From positions 1 through 10,172 of the forward strand of contig JAUVLX010000106.1 of assembly GCA_030600525.1 (NCBI GenBank): a stretch of DNA of 10,172 nucleotides. The letters are read 5' to 3'. A program made the translations under genes and the position numbers. Position 1 is the stretch's first letter. The number at the start of each line of letters is the position of its first letter. This DNA comes from Desulfobulbus sp. GTDB lineage: Bacteria > Desulfobacterota > Desulfobulbia > Desulfobulbales > Desulfobulbaceae. The notes below the pieces were generated by a model that did no database searches, was not told where the DNA came from, and saw only the letters and a program-made list of their open reading frames with translations. Positions 1-6,119 of this stretch are shown here, piece after piece.

Positions 1-1038
1 TGGATACAACGTGCCATTACGCAGCCAAATGAGACCTGTTCCCTCATCAACTATTCTGTCATTCTCAATCCGCAGACAGGATGCAACTGGGGCAAGCGGA
101 CGATTTTGGCTGTTTACCGAAAAAGCCTCTTCCGCACGGGAACTGCATACGTTCACTGGCGTAAGGCGAAGCTCTCCTCGCCTCTCAGCAACTTTTATAC
201 GACAGGAAGAACTTTGGTTTTCCTCATTTGATGCACTCACCCGGAGCTGTTCCATGGCAGCCAGCATATCTGCTGCAGTTTGGAAACGCGATGCAGGGTC
301 CCAACTTAAAGCCTTTGTGAAAAAATCATCCCAGTTATGATCATATCGATGATTGACCAGGGAAAGAGAAAGACTCTGCATACCTGGCAGTTTACCCGTG
401 AGCATCCTATACAGCAGCACTGCAGCGGAATACAAGTCTGCCCTGCCATCCACCTCCAGTGGATTTGTTCGCTGTTCGGGCGGTGTATAGTAAGGAGAGC
501 CAACCCGCATGGTGTCCGGGCCGCAAAAAGCAACGCCTTCCACCAAGGCCATGCCAAAATCACAGAGCTTGATTGTGTCCTCATCGGTTACCAGAATATT
601 TTGCGGTTTTATATCACGATGAATAATTTTATTATGATGAAGAAAGGAAAGTGCCTTGAGCAGTTGACGCCCGTAATAGAGCACTTTTTTCGCCTCAATA
701 ATGCGGGAATCGTCTTCGACCTGAAATTTCTCACCTATCATGTCTCCAAGGTTTTTACAGATATACTCCATAACAAAAAAGGGCCGCCCTTGATCATCTT
801 CTGCATAATCATGGGCCGTAACCAAAAACGGTTGCTGGAAAGATGCCATGGTTTTTGCTTCAGCCATGAAAATTTCACGAAGCTTCTCTGGACCAAGGAT
901 AACCTCCATAATCTCGGAAGGGTCCAGTAGCTTAATTGCCACCACCTTCTCAATTTCTGGGACCAATCCTTTGTACACGGAGCCCATCCCACCTTTTCCG
1001 AGGCGACGGATAATTTGATAACGGCCTATCTGTTTCAT
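1..1038 (-). CDS. Ser/Thr protein kinase with C-terminal DUF1566 domain (partial, runs off left edge)
   Basis: Hanks-type Ser/Thr kinase. The reading frame is open from an ATG at 1038 to base 1 (346 residues seen, no stop). Visible motifs: glycine loop GKGGMGSVYK at 14-23, ATP-binding lysine K36 in VAIK, likely alpha-C glutamate E60, HRDIKPQN at 140-147 with catalytic D142, DFG at 160-162, an APE-like PPEQ at 186-189, and D201 of subdomain IX. The kinase fold ends near residue 265. A polar linker with a few cysteines and no obvious membrane segment follows. From about residue 326, RIVDEGTGLIWLRNG matches the start of DUF1566 (Lcl C-terminal-like), whose remainder lies outside the window. The start is 7 bases past the stop of the metallophosphoesterase gene, with no clear Shine-Dalgarno, so coupled translation is likely. 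The kinase assignment is firm and DUF1566 probable; substrate unknown. Confidence 0.93.
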   Translation of the reverse strand, partial: MKQIGRYQIIRRLGKGGMGSVYKGLVPEIEKVVAIKLLDPSEIMEVILGPEKLREIFMAEAKTMASFQQPFLVTAHDYAEDDQGRPFFVMEYICKNLGDMIGEKFQVEDDSRIIEAKKVLYYGRQLLKALSFLHHNKIIHRDIKPQNILVTDEDTIKLCDFGMALVEGVAFCGPDTMRVGSPYYTPPEQRTNPLEVDGRADLYSAAVLLYRMLTGKLPGMQSLSLSLVNHRYDHNWDDFFTKALSWDPASRFQTAADMLAAMEQLRVSASNEENQSSSCRIKVAERRGELRLTPVNVCSSRAEEAFSVNSQNRPLAPVASCLRIENDRIVDEGTGLIWLRNGTLYP

Positions 1039-1045
1039 ATATTTA

Positions 1046-1774
1046 CTATTTCAGCCTTATTGCATTAGATAGAGGAAAACGACGCTCTTTTAAAAGGCGA
1101 ACCGTTGTGTCTACATCGTAGTCAACAGCTCGAATTTCAATATTCAGCGTACCAGTATCCCACACGCAATATTTTGCCTTTGAATTGAGCTGATCGCGAG
1201 GCTGGCCAACACTTCCGGGTAAAATGAGGTGCCGGGAATAAGGGGACAGAGAAGTTACTCCGGTCTTAAGCTTGTGACGCATAACGATATTGTCTCTCCA
1301 TGTAAACCAAGAAAGAGAGTGAGTATGGCCTGCGAAACAGTAGGTTTCAGGATAGGTGGAAAAAATGCGCTGCAACCGATTAGCAGATGGAGAAAAAAGA
1401 TAGGCTGTCATGGACTGCGGCGGGCAACCATGGACAAAACGGGCTCCATGACAAATATATACAGCAGGTAGATTACCCAACCAGCAAAGAGATTCCCGGG
1501 ACAACAGGCCTTTGGTTATCTCCAAGGATTCTTGTGCCCCTGGATTTAAACGATTAAAATACCCGACAGAAATAAGCCCAAGCTCATGGTTGCCCATGAC
1601 AGAGAACACATTACGCTGCAAAAGGGCCTGCACCACTTCTTCGGGCTCCGGCCCATAACCGACATTATCACCCAGAGATATAATGTCATCTATCCCCAGC
1701 TTCTCAATATCTGCAAAAACAGCCTCCAGTGCGCTGTAGTTTCCATGAATATCAGCAATGACAGCAACACGCAT
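1046..1774 (-). CDS. Calcineurin-like metallophosphoesterase (YfcE/MJ0936-like)
   Basis: A 242-residue protein with the full metal-binding set of a Metallophos_2-type phosphodiesterase: DIH at 8-10, GDNVGYGP at 35-42, GNHE at 61-64, VHG at 114-116 and GHTH at 149-152. Relatives hydrolyse small phosphodiesters or nucleotides using two divalent metal ions; the substrate here cannot be read from sequence. No signal peptide or membrane segment is seen, so it is probably cytoplasmic. It begins 6 bases after the DUF89 stop codon and ends 7 bases before the kinase start. There is no clear ribosome-binding site, consistent with translation coupled within one operon. Family assignment is secure; a role in phospho-signalling with the kinase is only a guess from position. 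Confidence 0.92.
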   Translation of the reverse strand: MRVAVIADIHGNYSALEAVFADIEKLGIDDIISLGDNVGYGPEPEEVVQALLQRNVFSVMGNHELGLISVGYFNRLNPGAQESLEITKGLLSRESLCWLGNLPAVYICHGARFVHGCPPQSMTAYLFSPSANRLQRIFSTYPETYCFAGHTHSLSWFTWRDNIVMRHKLKTGVTSLSPYSRHLILPGSVGQPRDQLNSKAKYCVWDTGTLNIEIRAVDYDVDTTVRLLKERRFPLSNAIRLK

Positions 1775-1780
1775 TGCAAT

Positions 1781-2662
1781 TTATACAGAAGCCGAGGGAG
1801 CGACGATAACTGGTGATCCGACCTCCAAAGGGGCACTCGAATACAATCCCTGCAGATGTTGGAGTACGGTGGAGCATTTTACGGTAAAAAGGAACACGAT
1901 CGGTGCATTACTCTCAGATAAGCACTCAAAGTTCCCCATCCCCTTGCTCAGGATACAATCTGCGGCAGCAAAAAGATCGCGAAATTCACCAGTGCATTGC
2001 TCCAATGAGGTGCCCGGAAGATCACTACCATTGGCAACAACCCTACAGAGCTTATCCATACCGCAATACTCGGCATCCTCCAGGGTGGCATCATTAATGA
2101 TTGGCATTCCCCGTACTGCAACGACGACCTCAAGCCCCATTGCCAAAAGCTGCTGCACAAGCAATTTGTCAAAAACAATCTCCCCACAATTATCTGCGAG
2201 CAACAGGACATTCCGACTCGTTGCGAGATTTTCCCGTAACCACGAATAATGATCGATTGCAAATTGCTGGTGTTGGCACTGTGCCAGGGTAGCTTTTATA
2301 TCAAGTTGTCTTTGAGCGCCATTATCGAGCACATTGGCTCCAATGGCAAAACGCAACGCAGCTAATAAGGGATCAGCTGCCTGTTCAACGATATCGCTGA
2401 TGTTGCTTTCCAGAGAAAGGGCAAAATCGTTGCTTTGTTTTTTGATTTCGGCAAAGGGATCTACAACCCTGGTAGACTCGGCTATGAGCCGGTAATAATG
2501 CGCTGCATTTTCCGGGGGCGTACTTTCCTCGGGAAATGTGGCTAACATAGCCCCCACTTCAACTAAAAGCTGACGCTGCAACTGGGCATTATCAGTACAG
2601 AGTTTCGCTACATTCAGCGCCTGTTGCATAAAACAGGCTAAACAATCAGTTCCGGTACGCAT
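1781..2662 (-). CDS. DUF89/ARMT1-like damage-control phosphatase family protein
   Basis: A 293-residue protein of the DUF89 family (subfamily I type, as in archaeal and bacterial members). It shows the N-terminal DCxxC pair (C7, C10), LRFAIGANVLD near 104-114, the DNCGE metal site at 157-161, PIINDAT near 188-194 and KGMGNFE at 240-246. Members are metal-dependent phosphatases thought to remove phosphate from damaged or surplus sugar phosphates and related metabolites; the exact substrate is unknown. I chose the ATG at 2662 because homologues begin close to the DCxxC motif. That ATG overlaps the stop of the upstream TtcA-like gene by one base (TGATG). An in-frame GTG at 2665 would give one extra residue and a four-base overlap. 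Both mean tight coupling. Confidence 0.9.
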   Translation of the reverse strand: MRTGTDCLACFMQQALNVAKLCTDNAQLQRQLLVEVGAMLATFPEESTPPENAAHYYRLIAESTRVVDPFAEIKKQSNDFALSLESNISDIVEQAADPLLAALRFAIGANVLDNGAQRQLDIKATLAQCQHQQFAIDHYSWLRENLATSRNVLLLADNCGEIVFDKLLVQQLLAMGLEVVVAVRGMPIINDATLEDAEYCGMDKLCRVVANGSDLPGTSLEQCTGEFRDLFAAADCILSKGMGNFECLSESNAPIVFLFTVKCSTVLQHLQGLYSSAPLEVGSPVIVAPSASV

Positions 2663-3429
2663 CACAGTTTCTCTGCAGAAGGAAGAAGAAGATAGTCCTG
2701 GCGCACATTACCAAGGGCTGCAAATATATGTTCTTTGGCATCGGGAATATGCTTATAAATAGATTGGACAAGTTCATGTACCTCCTGCCGCCTTGTATGC
2801 CCCTCCATTGGGCAATCCGTTTCAATCGCGACAAGCCCAAGTTGCTCGCCTAACCAGGTTATTTCTTCTTTATCACAGTAGGCCAGCGGACGAATAACAG
2901 ACAGATTTCCCGAAAAAAGCTCCTGCTTAGGACGCATGGTACTAATGTTACCGGCACAGGTAAGATTTAAGAAAAAGGTATCTATAATATCATCCCGGTG
3001 ATGACCAAGTGCTAATTTGCCAAAGCTGTGGTCGCGGGCATAGGCAAATAGCTGCGTCCTCCTGGAACGGGCACATTGAAAGCAGATATCCTTTTGGGGA
3101 GATTCACCTTGCTCCTGTTGTTTAGTATTGGGTTTCCAGACAGCAGGAAGCACAACCAAGGGAAAATCTAAACTCTCCATCACTTGGCTAACAGCCTGGG
3201 CAACACGACCAGGAAAATCACCATTTCCTTCCATATCTACATGAATAGCCTGCAGTCGGTAACTGATTGGTGCTTTTTTTTCCCAAAACAAGAGCAACCA
3301 GGCAAGGATTAAAGAATCAATACCGCCTGATACAGCGACAAGAATGCTGTCCCCGTCTGCAAGCATCTCATAATCATGCATTGCACGACCAACTTTTCGA
3401 TTCATCCCACTGGGCATAGTACCTTTCAT
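2662..3429 (-). CDS. TtcA-family tRNA 2-thiocytidine synthetase-like ATPase
   Basis: An N-type ATP-pyrophosphatase, 255 residues from the ATG at 3429. It has the PP-loop SGGIDS at 34-39, CFQCARSRR with C116 and C119, GHHRDDIIDTFFLN at 142-155, VIRPLAYC at 178-185, and a third conserved-position cysteine C206 in TDCPMEG. TtcA uses ATP and a [4Fe-4S] cluster held by three such cysteines to thiolate cytidine 32 of tRNA in the cytoplasm. The third-cysteine region differs from the classical CNLCG form, so the exact tRNA target is less certain than the family. The start is ambiguous: TTG at 3438, ATG at 3429, and ATG at 3417 with AAAGG before it are all in frame. It follows the lipoprotein gene by about 20 bases. 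Confidence 0.85.
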   Translation of the reverse strand: MKGTMPSGMNRKVGRAMHDYEMLADGDSILVAVSGGIDSLILAWLLLFWEKKAPISYRLQAIHVDMEGNGDFPGRVAQAVSQVMESLDFPLVVLPAVWKPNTKQQEQGESPQKDICFQCARSRRTQLFAYARDHSFGKLALGHHRDDIIDTFFLNLTCAGNISTMRPKQELFSGNLSVIRPLAYCDKEEITWLGEQLGLVAIETDCPMEGHTRRQEVHELVQSIYKHIPDAKEHIFAALGNVRQDYLLLPSAEKL

Positions 3430-3449
3430 TGTTGGCAACCAATTACAAG

Positions 3450-4091
3450 TTAGGGCTCAAGGAGGTAGCCGCATTGGGAAAACTTTTCTTGTATCCCCTC
3501 CTGTAACAACTGCTCAGAAGTGATCCAGGTAAACCCTCTATTTTTGGCATTTTTCCAGTTATAGAGATTTTCCATCAATGATTGTTGAACCTCATCAAAA
3601 CTTCCCTGGCAAAGAATTTTACCTTCCCCTACTTCGTATAGTCGATACTGGAAGGCAACAGAGGCAGGATCTTTGGCTGTATATTCTCCACCAATTCGGT
3701 CTAAAAAACGACTTATGTTTATTTCAAGCATCGCATTACAACTCATTTGTTCTGCAACCTTCTGCAGACGCCCAAGCTCACTTCCCGTTCCATCAACGTC
3801 AAGGCCATAAACTTGTGCAGGGCTTACAAAACGAAATTCACGGCGGCCGGCAAACTCTTTTTTCAAAAGAGAATCCATAATAGTTGCCCCTTCTTTAAGC
3901 TGCTTGGCCTGGGCAAATGACATGGCGCTGGTAACATCAACAGCCGGTTGTACCGGCATAACACCAATACAGGACACAGCGAGGCCTGGGTCGCGGGGGA
4001 CGGGCTTCTGTTCCGGTTTTTTGGCGCAGCCTGAAATAATAAACATCGTAGTCACACATGTAATAGCCAACAGCTTGACGGATTGAATCAC
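3450..4091 (-). CDS. Uncharacterised lipoprotein
   Basis: A 213-residue protein with an N-terminal lipoprotein signal: hydrophobic stretch at residues 5-20 and lipobox ISGC, with the modified cysteine at C22. It is therefore predicted to be anchored in the inner or outer membrane facing the periplasm. The mature part has a beta-strand-like segment (SCIGVMPV), a helix containing LKEGATIMDSLL, and a C-terminal block with PASVAFQYRL, GSFDEVQQSLMENL and GFTWITSEQLL. I recall similar blocks in deltaproteobacterial lipoproteins of unknown function, but cannot name a family with confidence. The GTG start at 4091 is supported by GGGAGG five to six bases upstream. It lies 32 bases after hisB. No function is assigned. 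Confidence 0.85.
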   Translation of the reverse strand: MIQSVKLLAITCVTTMFIISGCAKKPEQKPVPRDPGLAVSCIGVMPVQPAVDVTSAMSFAQAKQLKEGATIMDSLLKKEFAGRREFRFVSPAQVYGLDVDGTGSELGRLQKVAEQMSCNAMLEINISRFLDRIGGEYTAKDPASVAFQYRLYEVGEGKILCQGSFDEVQQSLMENLYNWKNAKNRGFTWITSEQLLQEGIQEKFSQCGYLLEP

Positions 4092-4123
4092 TGTATCCTC
4101 CCTGGTGGTAGATAAATTTCTTT

Positions 4124-4723
4124 TTAAAGAGTCCCTTTGGATGAAAGCTGACCAGTCACTTGCCCATGTACAGCACTAGCCTCAGCCATTGCACGCCCAA
4201 GCGCCTTAAACACTGCTTCCAGAATGTGATGGGTATTTTCCCCATGGAGGAGGTCAACATGGAGTGTCAAGCCTGCATGCAGAGACAAGGCACGCAGAAA
4301 TTCCTTGGCCAAGGAGGTATCAAAAGTCCCAACCTTACGATCTTCAAGTGCTACATTATAGTAAAGGTAGGGACGGTTAGAAAAATCCACACAAACTCTG
4401 GCAAGGGTTTCATCCATAGGCACATAGGCGTGTCCGTAGCGGCAGATACCGGACTTATCGCCAAGCGCCTTTGCAAAAGCCTGCCCTAGACAGATACCCA
4501 CATCTTCAACCGTATGATGATCGTCTATCTCAAGATCACCTGCAGCACGTATATGGAGATTGAAAATTCCATGCACCGCAAACAAAGTGAGCATGTGATC
4601 CATAAAGCCGACCCCAGTTTGGATATCTATTTTGCCTGAGCCATCGAGTTCAAGGCTAATTTGGATATCCGTTTCTTTAGTTGCACGAACCACTTCAGCC
4701 GTTCGCGGAGACGGTACTACCAT
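4124..4723 (-). CDS. hisB: Imidazoleglycerol-phosphate dehydratase
   Basis: HisB dehydrates imidazole glycerol phosphate to imidazole acetol phosphate in histidine biosynthesis. The two metal-binding repeats are intact: GFMDHML at 39-45 with DDHHTVED at 67-74, and the C-terminal half with SLHAG at 147-151 and ENTHHILEA at 162-170. The protein is 199 residues, the usual length for a monofunctional HisB with no fused phosphatase. I chose the ATG at 4723 because GAGGAG sits six bases upstream and the length fits; an upstream in-frame ATG at 4759 would add 12 residues unlike the family. No other his gene is in the window, so hisB is detached from any his operon here. It is the first gene of the leftward operon. 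Confidence 0.97.
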   Translation of the reverse strand: MVVPSPRTAEVVRATKETDIQISLELDGSGKIDIQTGVGFMDHMLTLFAVHGIFNLHIRAAGDLEIDDHHTVEDVGICLGQAFAKALGDKSGICRYGHAYVPMDETLARVCVDFSNRPYLYYNVALEDRKVGTFDTSLAKEFLRALSLHAGLTLHVDLLHGENTHHILEAVFKALGRAMAEASAVHGQVTGQLSSKGTL

Positions 4724-4774
4724 TTTCCACTCCTCATCTGGTGTCAACGAAGACAACATTCACGCAGATAATCA

Positions 4775-4794
4775 ACCACTTTTACGGAAGTGGT
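4775..4794. repeat. Inverted repeat in the hisB leader
   Basis: ACCACTT at 4775-4781 and AAGTGGT at 4788-4794 form a perfect 7-bp inverted repeat with a 6-base loop. It lies just downstream of the predicted transcription start of the hisB operon, so it could be a 5' UTR hairpin or an operator. No T-tract follows on the minus strand, so it is not a terminator. Confidence 0.5.
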
Positions 4795-4809
4795 GCAAAA
4801 ATAGAATAT

Positions 4810-4839
4810 ATTATCAGGTTGTTGTCATTTACTCATCAA
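4810..4839 (-). promoter_or_regulatory. Predicted sigma70-like promoter of the hisB operon
   Basis: Read on the minus strand: -35 TTGATG (4834-4839), 18-base spacer, -10 GATAAT (4810-4815). The -10 matches the consensus at five of six positions and the -35 at four. The predicted start near 4803 leaves a leader of about 80 bases before hisB. No other promoter of similar quality was seen within the minus-strand operon. Confidence 0.5.
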
Positions 4840-4949
4840 GGGAGCATACTATTCTGCTTCTCTTATATTCGCAATAGTTCTTGGCCCAGGCTTTATGGTT
4901 TTTGACAGAGATGGATTCGAAAAAAAAGTACAGACCTTGCATTTTTCAA

Positions 4950-4978
4950 TTGACACAAACCATCAAAAAAGGTATTTT
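4950..4978 (+). promoter_or_regulatory. Strong sigma70-like promoter of tRNA-Gly (and probably rplM-rpsI)
   Basis: Consensus -35 TTGACA (4950-4955), 17-base spacer, -10 TATTTT (4973-4978). A GC-rich stretch (GCCGCCG) follows the -10, as in stable-RNA promoters under growth-rate or stringent control; that regulation is inferred. The mature tRNA starts about 30 bases downstream. Confidence 0.75.
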
Positions 4979-5008
4979 CGCCGCCGTCTACTGATTACAA
5001 ATTGCTGA

Positions 5009-5083
5009 GCGGGAATAACTCAGTGGTAGAGTGTAACCTTGCCAAGGTTGAAGTCGCGAGTTCGAATCTCGTTTCCCGCTCCA
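5009..5083 (+). tRNA. tRNA-Gly (anticodon GCC)
   Basis: A complete cloverleaf with encoded CCA. Acceptor stem GCGGGAA (5009-5015) pairs with TTCCCGC (5073-5079); discriminator T is at 5080 and CCA at 5081-5083. D-stem ACTC (5018-5021) pairs with GAGT (5029-5032). The anticodon stem TAACC/GGTTG closes the loop TTGCCAA with anticodon GCC at 5041-5043, decoding GGC and GGT. The T-arm contains GTTCGAATC. It resembles E. coli tRNA-Gly(GCC) almost throughout. It lies 68 bases upstream of rplM on the same strand. Confidence 0.98.
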
Positions 5084-5097
5084 ATAGTTTTTTTTTT

Positions 5098-5127
5098 AAG
5101 GTTCGGACCACGTTCGAACCTTTTTTT
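5098..5127 (+). terminator. Hairpin with T-tract between tRNA-Gly and rplM (terminator or attenuator)
   Basis: AAGGTTCG (5098-5105) pairs with CGAACCTT (5115-5122), extendable by three inner pairs, followed by T5121-T5127. It has the form of an intrinsic terminator for the tRNA. Because no promoter is visible between it and rplM, it may terminate only partly. A run of ten T (5088-5097) precedes the stem. Confidence 0.65.
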
Positions 5128-5151
5128 GTTAAGGATAACGAGGCGCCATTA

Positions 5152-5580
5152 ATGAAAACATATTATACGCCGGTTAACGAAATTTCCCGTCAATGGAATA
5201 TTGTTGATGCTGACGGAAAAGTTCTAGGACGTATCGCCACCGAGATTGCCAGCCGCCTGCGCGGAAAGCACAAGCCCACTTTTTGCAATTTTCAGGATAA
5301 CGGCGACTTTATCATTGTTGTCAACGCTGATAAAGTGCATCTGACCGGTGCAAAATGGGATGACAAACAATACTACCGTCATACCGGATATGTTGGTGGA
5401 ATAAAGTCTCAAACAGCTAAGGAACTTCTTGAAAAAAAGCCAGAAGAACTTATTCGTATAGCTGTTAAAGGCATGTTGCCAAAAAACAAGCTTGGTCGGG
5501 CACAGTTTAAGAAATTGAAGGTATATGCTGGCCCTGAGCATCCTCATGAGGCACAGCAACCTGAAACCCTTGAGATCTGA
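5152..5580 (+). CDS. rplM: 50S ribosomal protein L13 (uL13)
   Basis: A 142-residue protein, the standard bacterial L13 length. L13 is an early-assembling protein of the large ribosomal subunit that binds 23S rRNA. Recognisable signatures: WNIVDADGKVLGRIATEIA near the N-terminus, LRGKHKPTF, YYRHTGYVGG in the middle, and VKGMLPKNKLGR with LKVYAGPEHPHEAQQP at the C-terminus. The ATG at 5152 is preceded by GAGG (5140-5143) and AAGGA (5131-5135). The same frame stays open upstream through the tRNA, but that extension is not protein-like. rpsI follows after 13 bases, the usual rplM-rpsI pair. Expression probably depends on readthrough from the tRNA-Gly promoter. Confidence 0.98.
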   Translation: MKTYYTPVNEISRQWNIVDADGKVLGRIATEIASRLRGKHKPTFCNFQDNGDFIIVVNADKVHLTGAKWDDKQYYRHTGYVGGIKSQTAKELLEKKPEELIRIAVKGMLPKNKLGRAQFKKLKVYAGPEHPHEAQQPETLEI

Positions 5581-5593
5581 TTGGAGCAACATC

Positions 5594-5986
5594 ATGTCGC
5601 AGGATAGAACATACGCCACCGGTAAAAGGAAAACAGCTGTTGCACGCGTTTGGATTACTCCAGGCACTGGTAATATGGCTGTTAACAAAATGTCATTAGT
5701 TGACTATTTCGGTAACATTTATTACGAGCCAAAGGTTGCCAAACCTTTTGCGGTCACCGAAACTACTGACAAATTTGACATTCACGCCACTGTTAAAGGC
5801 GGTGGAAAATCAGCCCAAATAGATGCTTTAGTACACGGTATTTCAAGAGCACTTCAGGATCGTGATTCTGAAATGCGTATGCCGCTGAAAAAAGCAGGCT
5901 TATTAACTCGTGACCCCCGTGCTAAAGAACGTAAGAAATATGGACAGAAAGGTGCTCGCGCCCGCTTCCAATTCTCTAAACGTTAA
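5594..5986 (+). CDS. rpsI: 30S ribosomal protein S9 (uS9)
   Basis: A 130-residue protein of standard length. S9 belongs to the small-subunit head, and its C-terminal tail reaches the P-site tRNA. Signatures: YATGKRKTAVARV at the N-terminus, VKGGGKSAQIDALVHGISRAL in the middle, and LTRDPRAKERKKYGQKGARARFQFSKR at the C-terminus, ending in the universal SKR-type tail. The ATG at 5594 has GGAG seven bases upstream. It follows rplM by 13 bases and is closed by a strong terminator, so the two form one unit. Confidence 0.98.
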   Translation: MSQDRTYATGKRKTAVARVWITPGTGNMAVNKMSLVDYFGNIYYEPKVAKPFAVTETTDKFDIHATVKGGGKSAQIDALVHGISRALQDRDSEMRMPLKKAGLLTRDPRAKERKKYGQKGARARFQFSKR

Positions 5987-6038
5987 TACGTACCGGAGCG
6001 GCTCACTGCCGTTTTTCCACAAGTTGTACAGATGTTCA

Positions 6039-6074
6039 GGGAGTAACGAATTCTTCGTTACTCCCTTTTTTTTT
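6039..6074 (+). terminator. Strong intrinsic terminator after rpsI
   Basis: GGGAGTAACGAA (6039-6050) and TTCGTTACTCCC (6054-6065) form a perfect 12-bp stem with a 3-base loop, followed by nine T (6066-6074). A small 4-bp hairpin CGGC/GCCG with TTTTT (5999-6016) lies between the gene and this site and may add to termination. It separates rplM-rpsI from argC, so argC should have its own promoter. None is convincing in 6075-6119. Confidence 0.93.
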
Positions 6075-6119
6075 ATGGCTGCGACCTCGTCGTAGATACA
6101 TCACAAAAGGATCTTTGTC

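Noticed and set aside
337..930. 197-residue open frame on the plus strand
   Set aside because: It is antisense to the kinase gene, whose frame has all kinase motifs; the plus-strand product resembles no protein family.
1758..2249. 163-residue open frame on the plus strand
   Set aside because: It lies antisense within the DUF89 gene and shows low-complexity Ser/Arg content typical of shadow frames.
4724..4759. Upstream ATG at 4759 as the hisB start
   Set aside because: The ATG at 4723 has GAGGAG at ideal spacing and gives the usual HisB length; the extra 12 residues are unlike the family.
5046..5122. Hairpin before rplM as a decayed tRNA T-arm duplicate
   Set aside because: It shares only the short TTCGAA-like core with the T-arm; too short to separate from chance, and terminator function explains it.
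5002..5151. In-frame N-terminal extension of rplM reading through the tRNA
   Set aside because: It translates the tRNA-Gly and the hairpin, and the normal L13 start with a ribosome-binding site is at 5152.
5224..5688. 154-residue open frame on the minus strand
   Set aside because: It is antisense to rplM and the start of rpsI, two certain ribosomal protein genes.
6075..6119. Promoter for argC directly upstream
   Set aside because: Only weak -10-like TAGATA (6093-6098) with no acceptable -35 at proper spacing; not enough to call, although argC should need one after the strong terminator.
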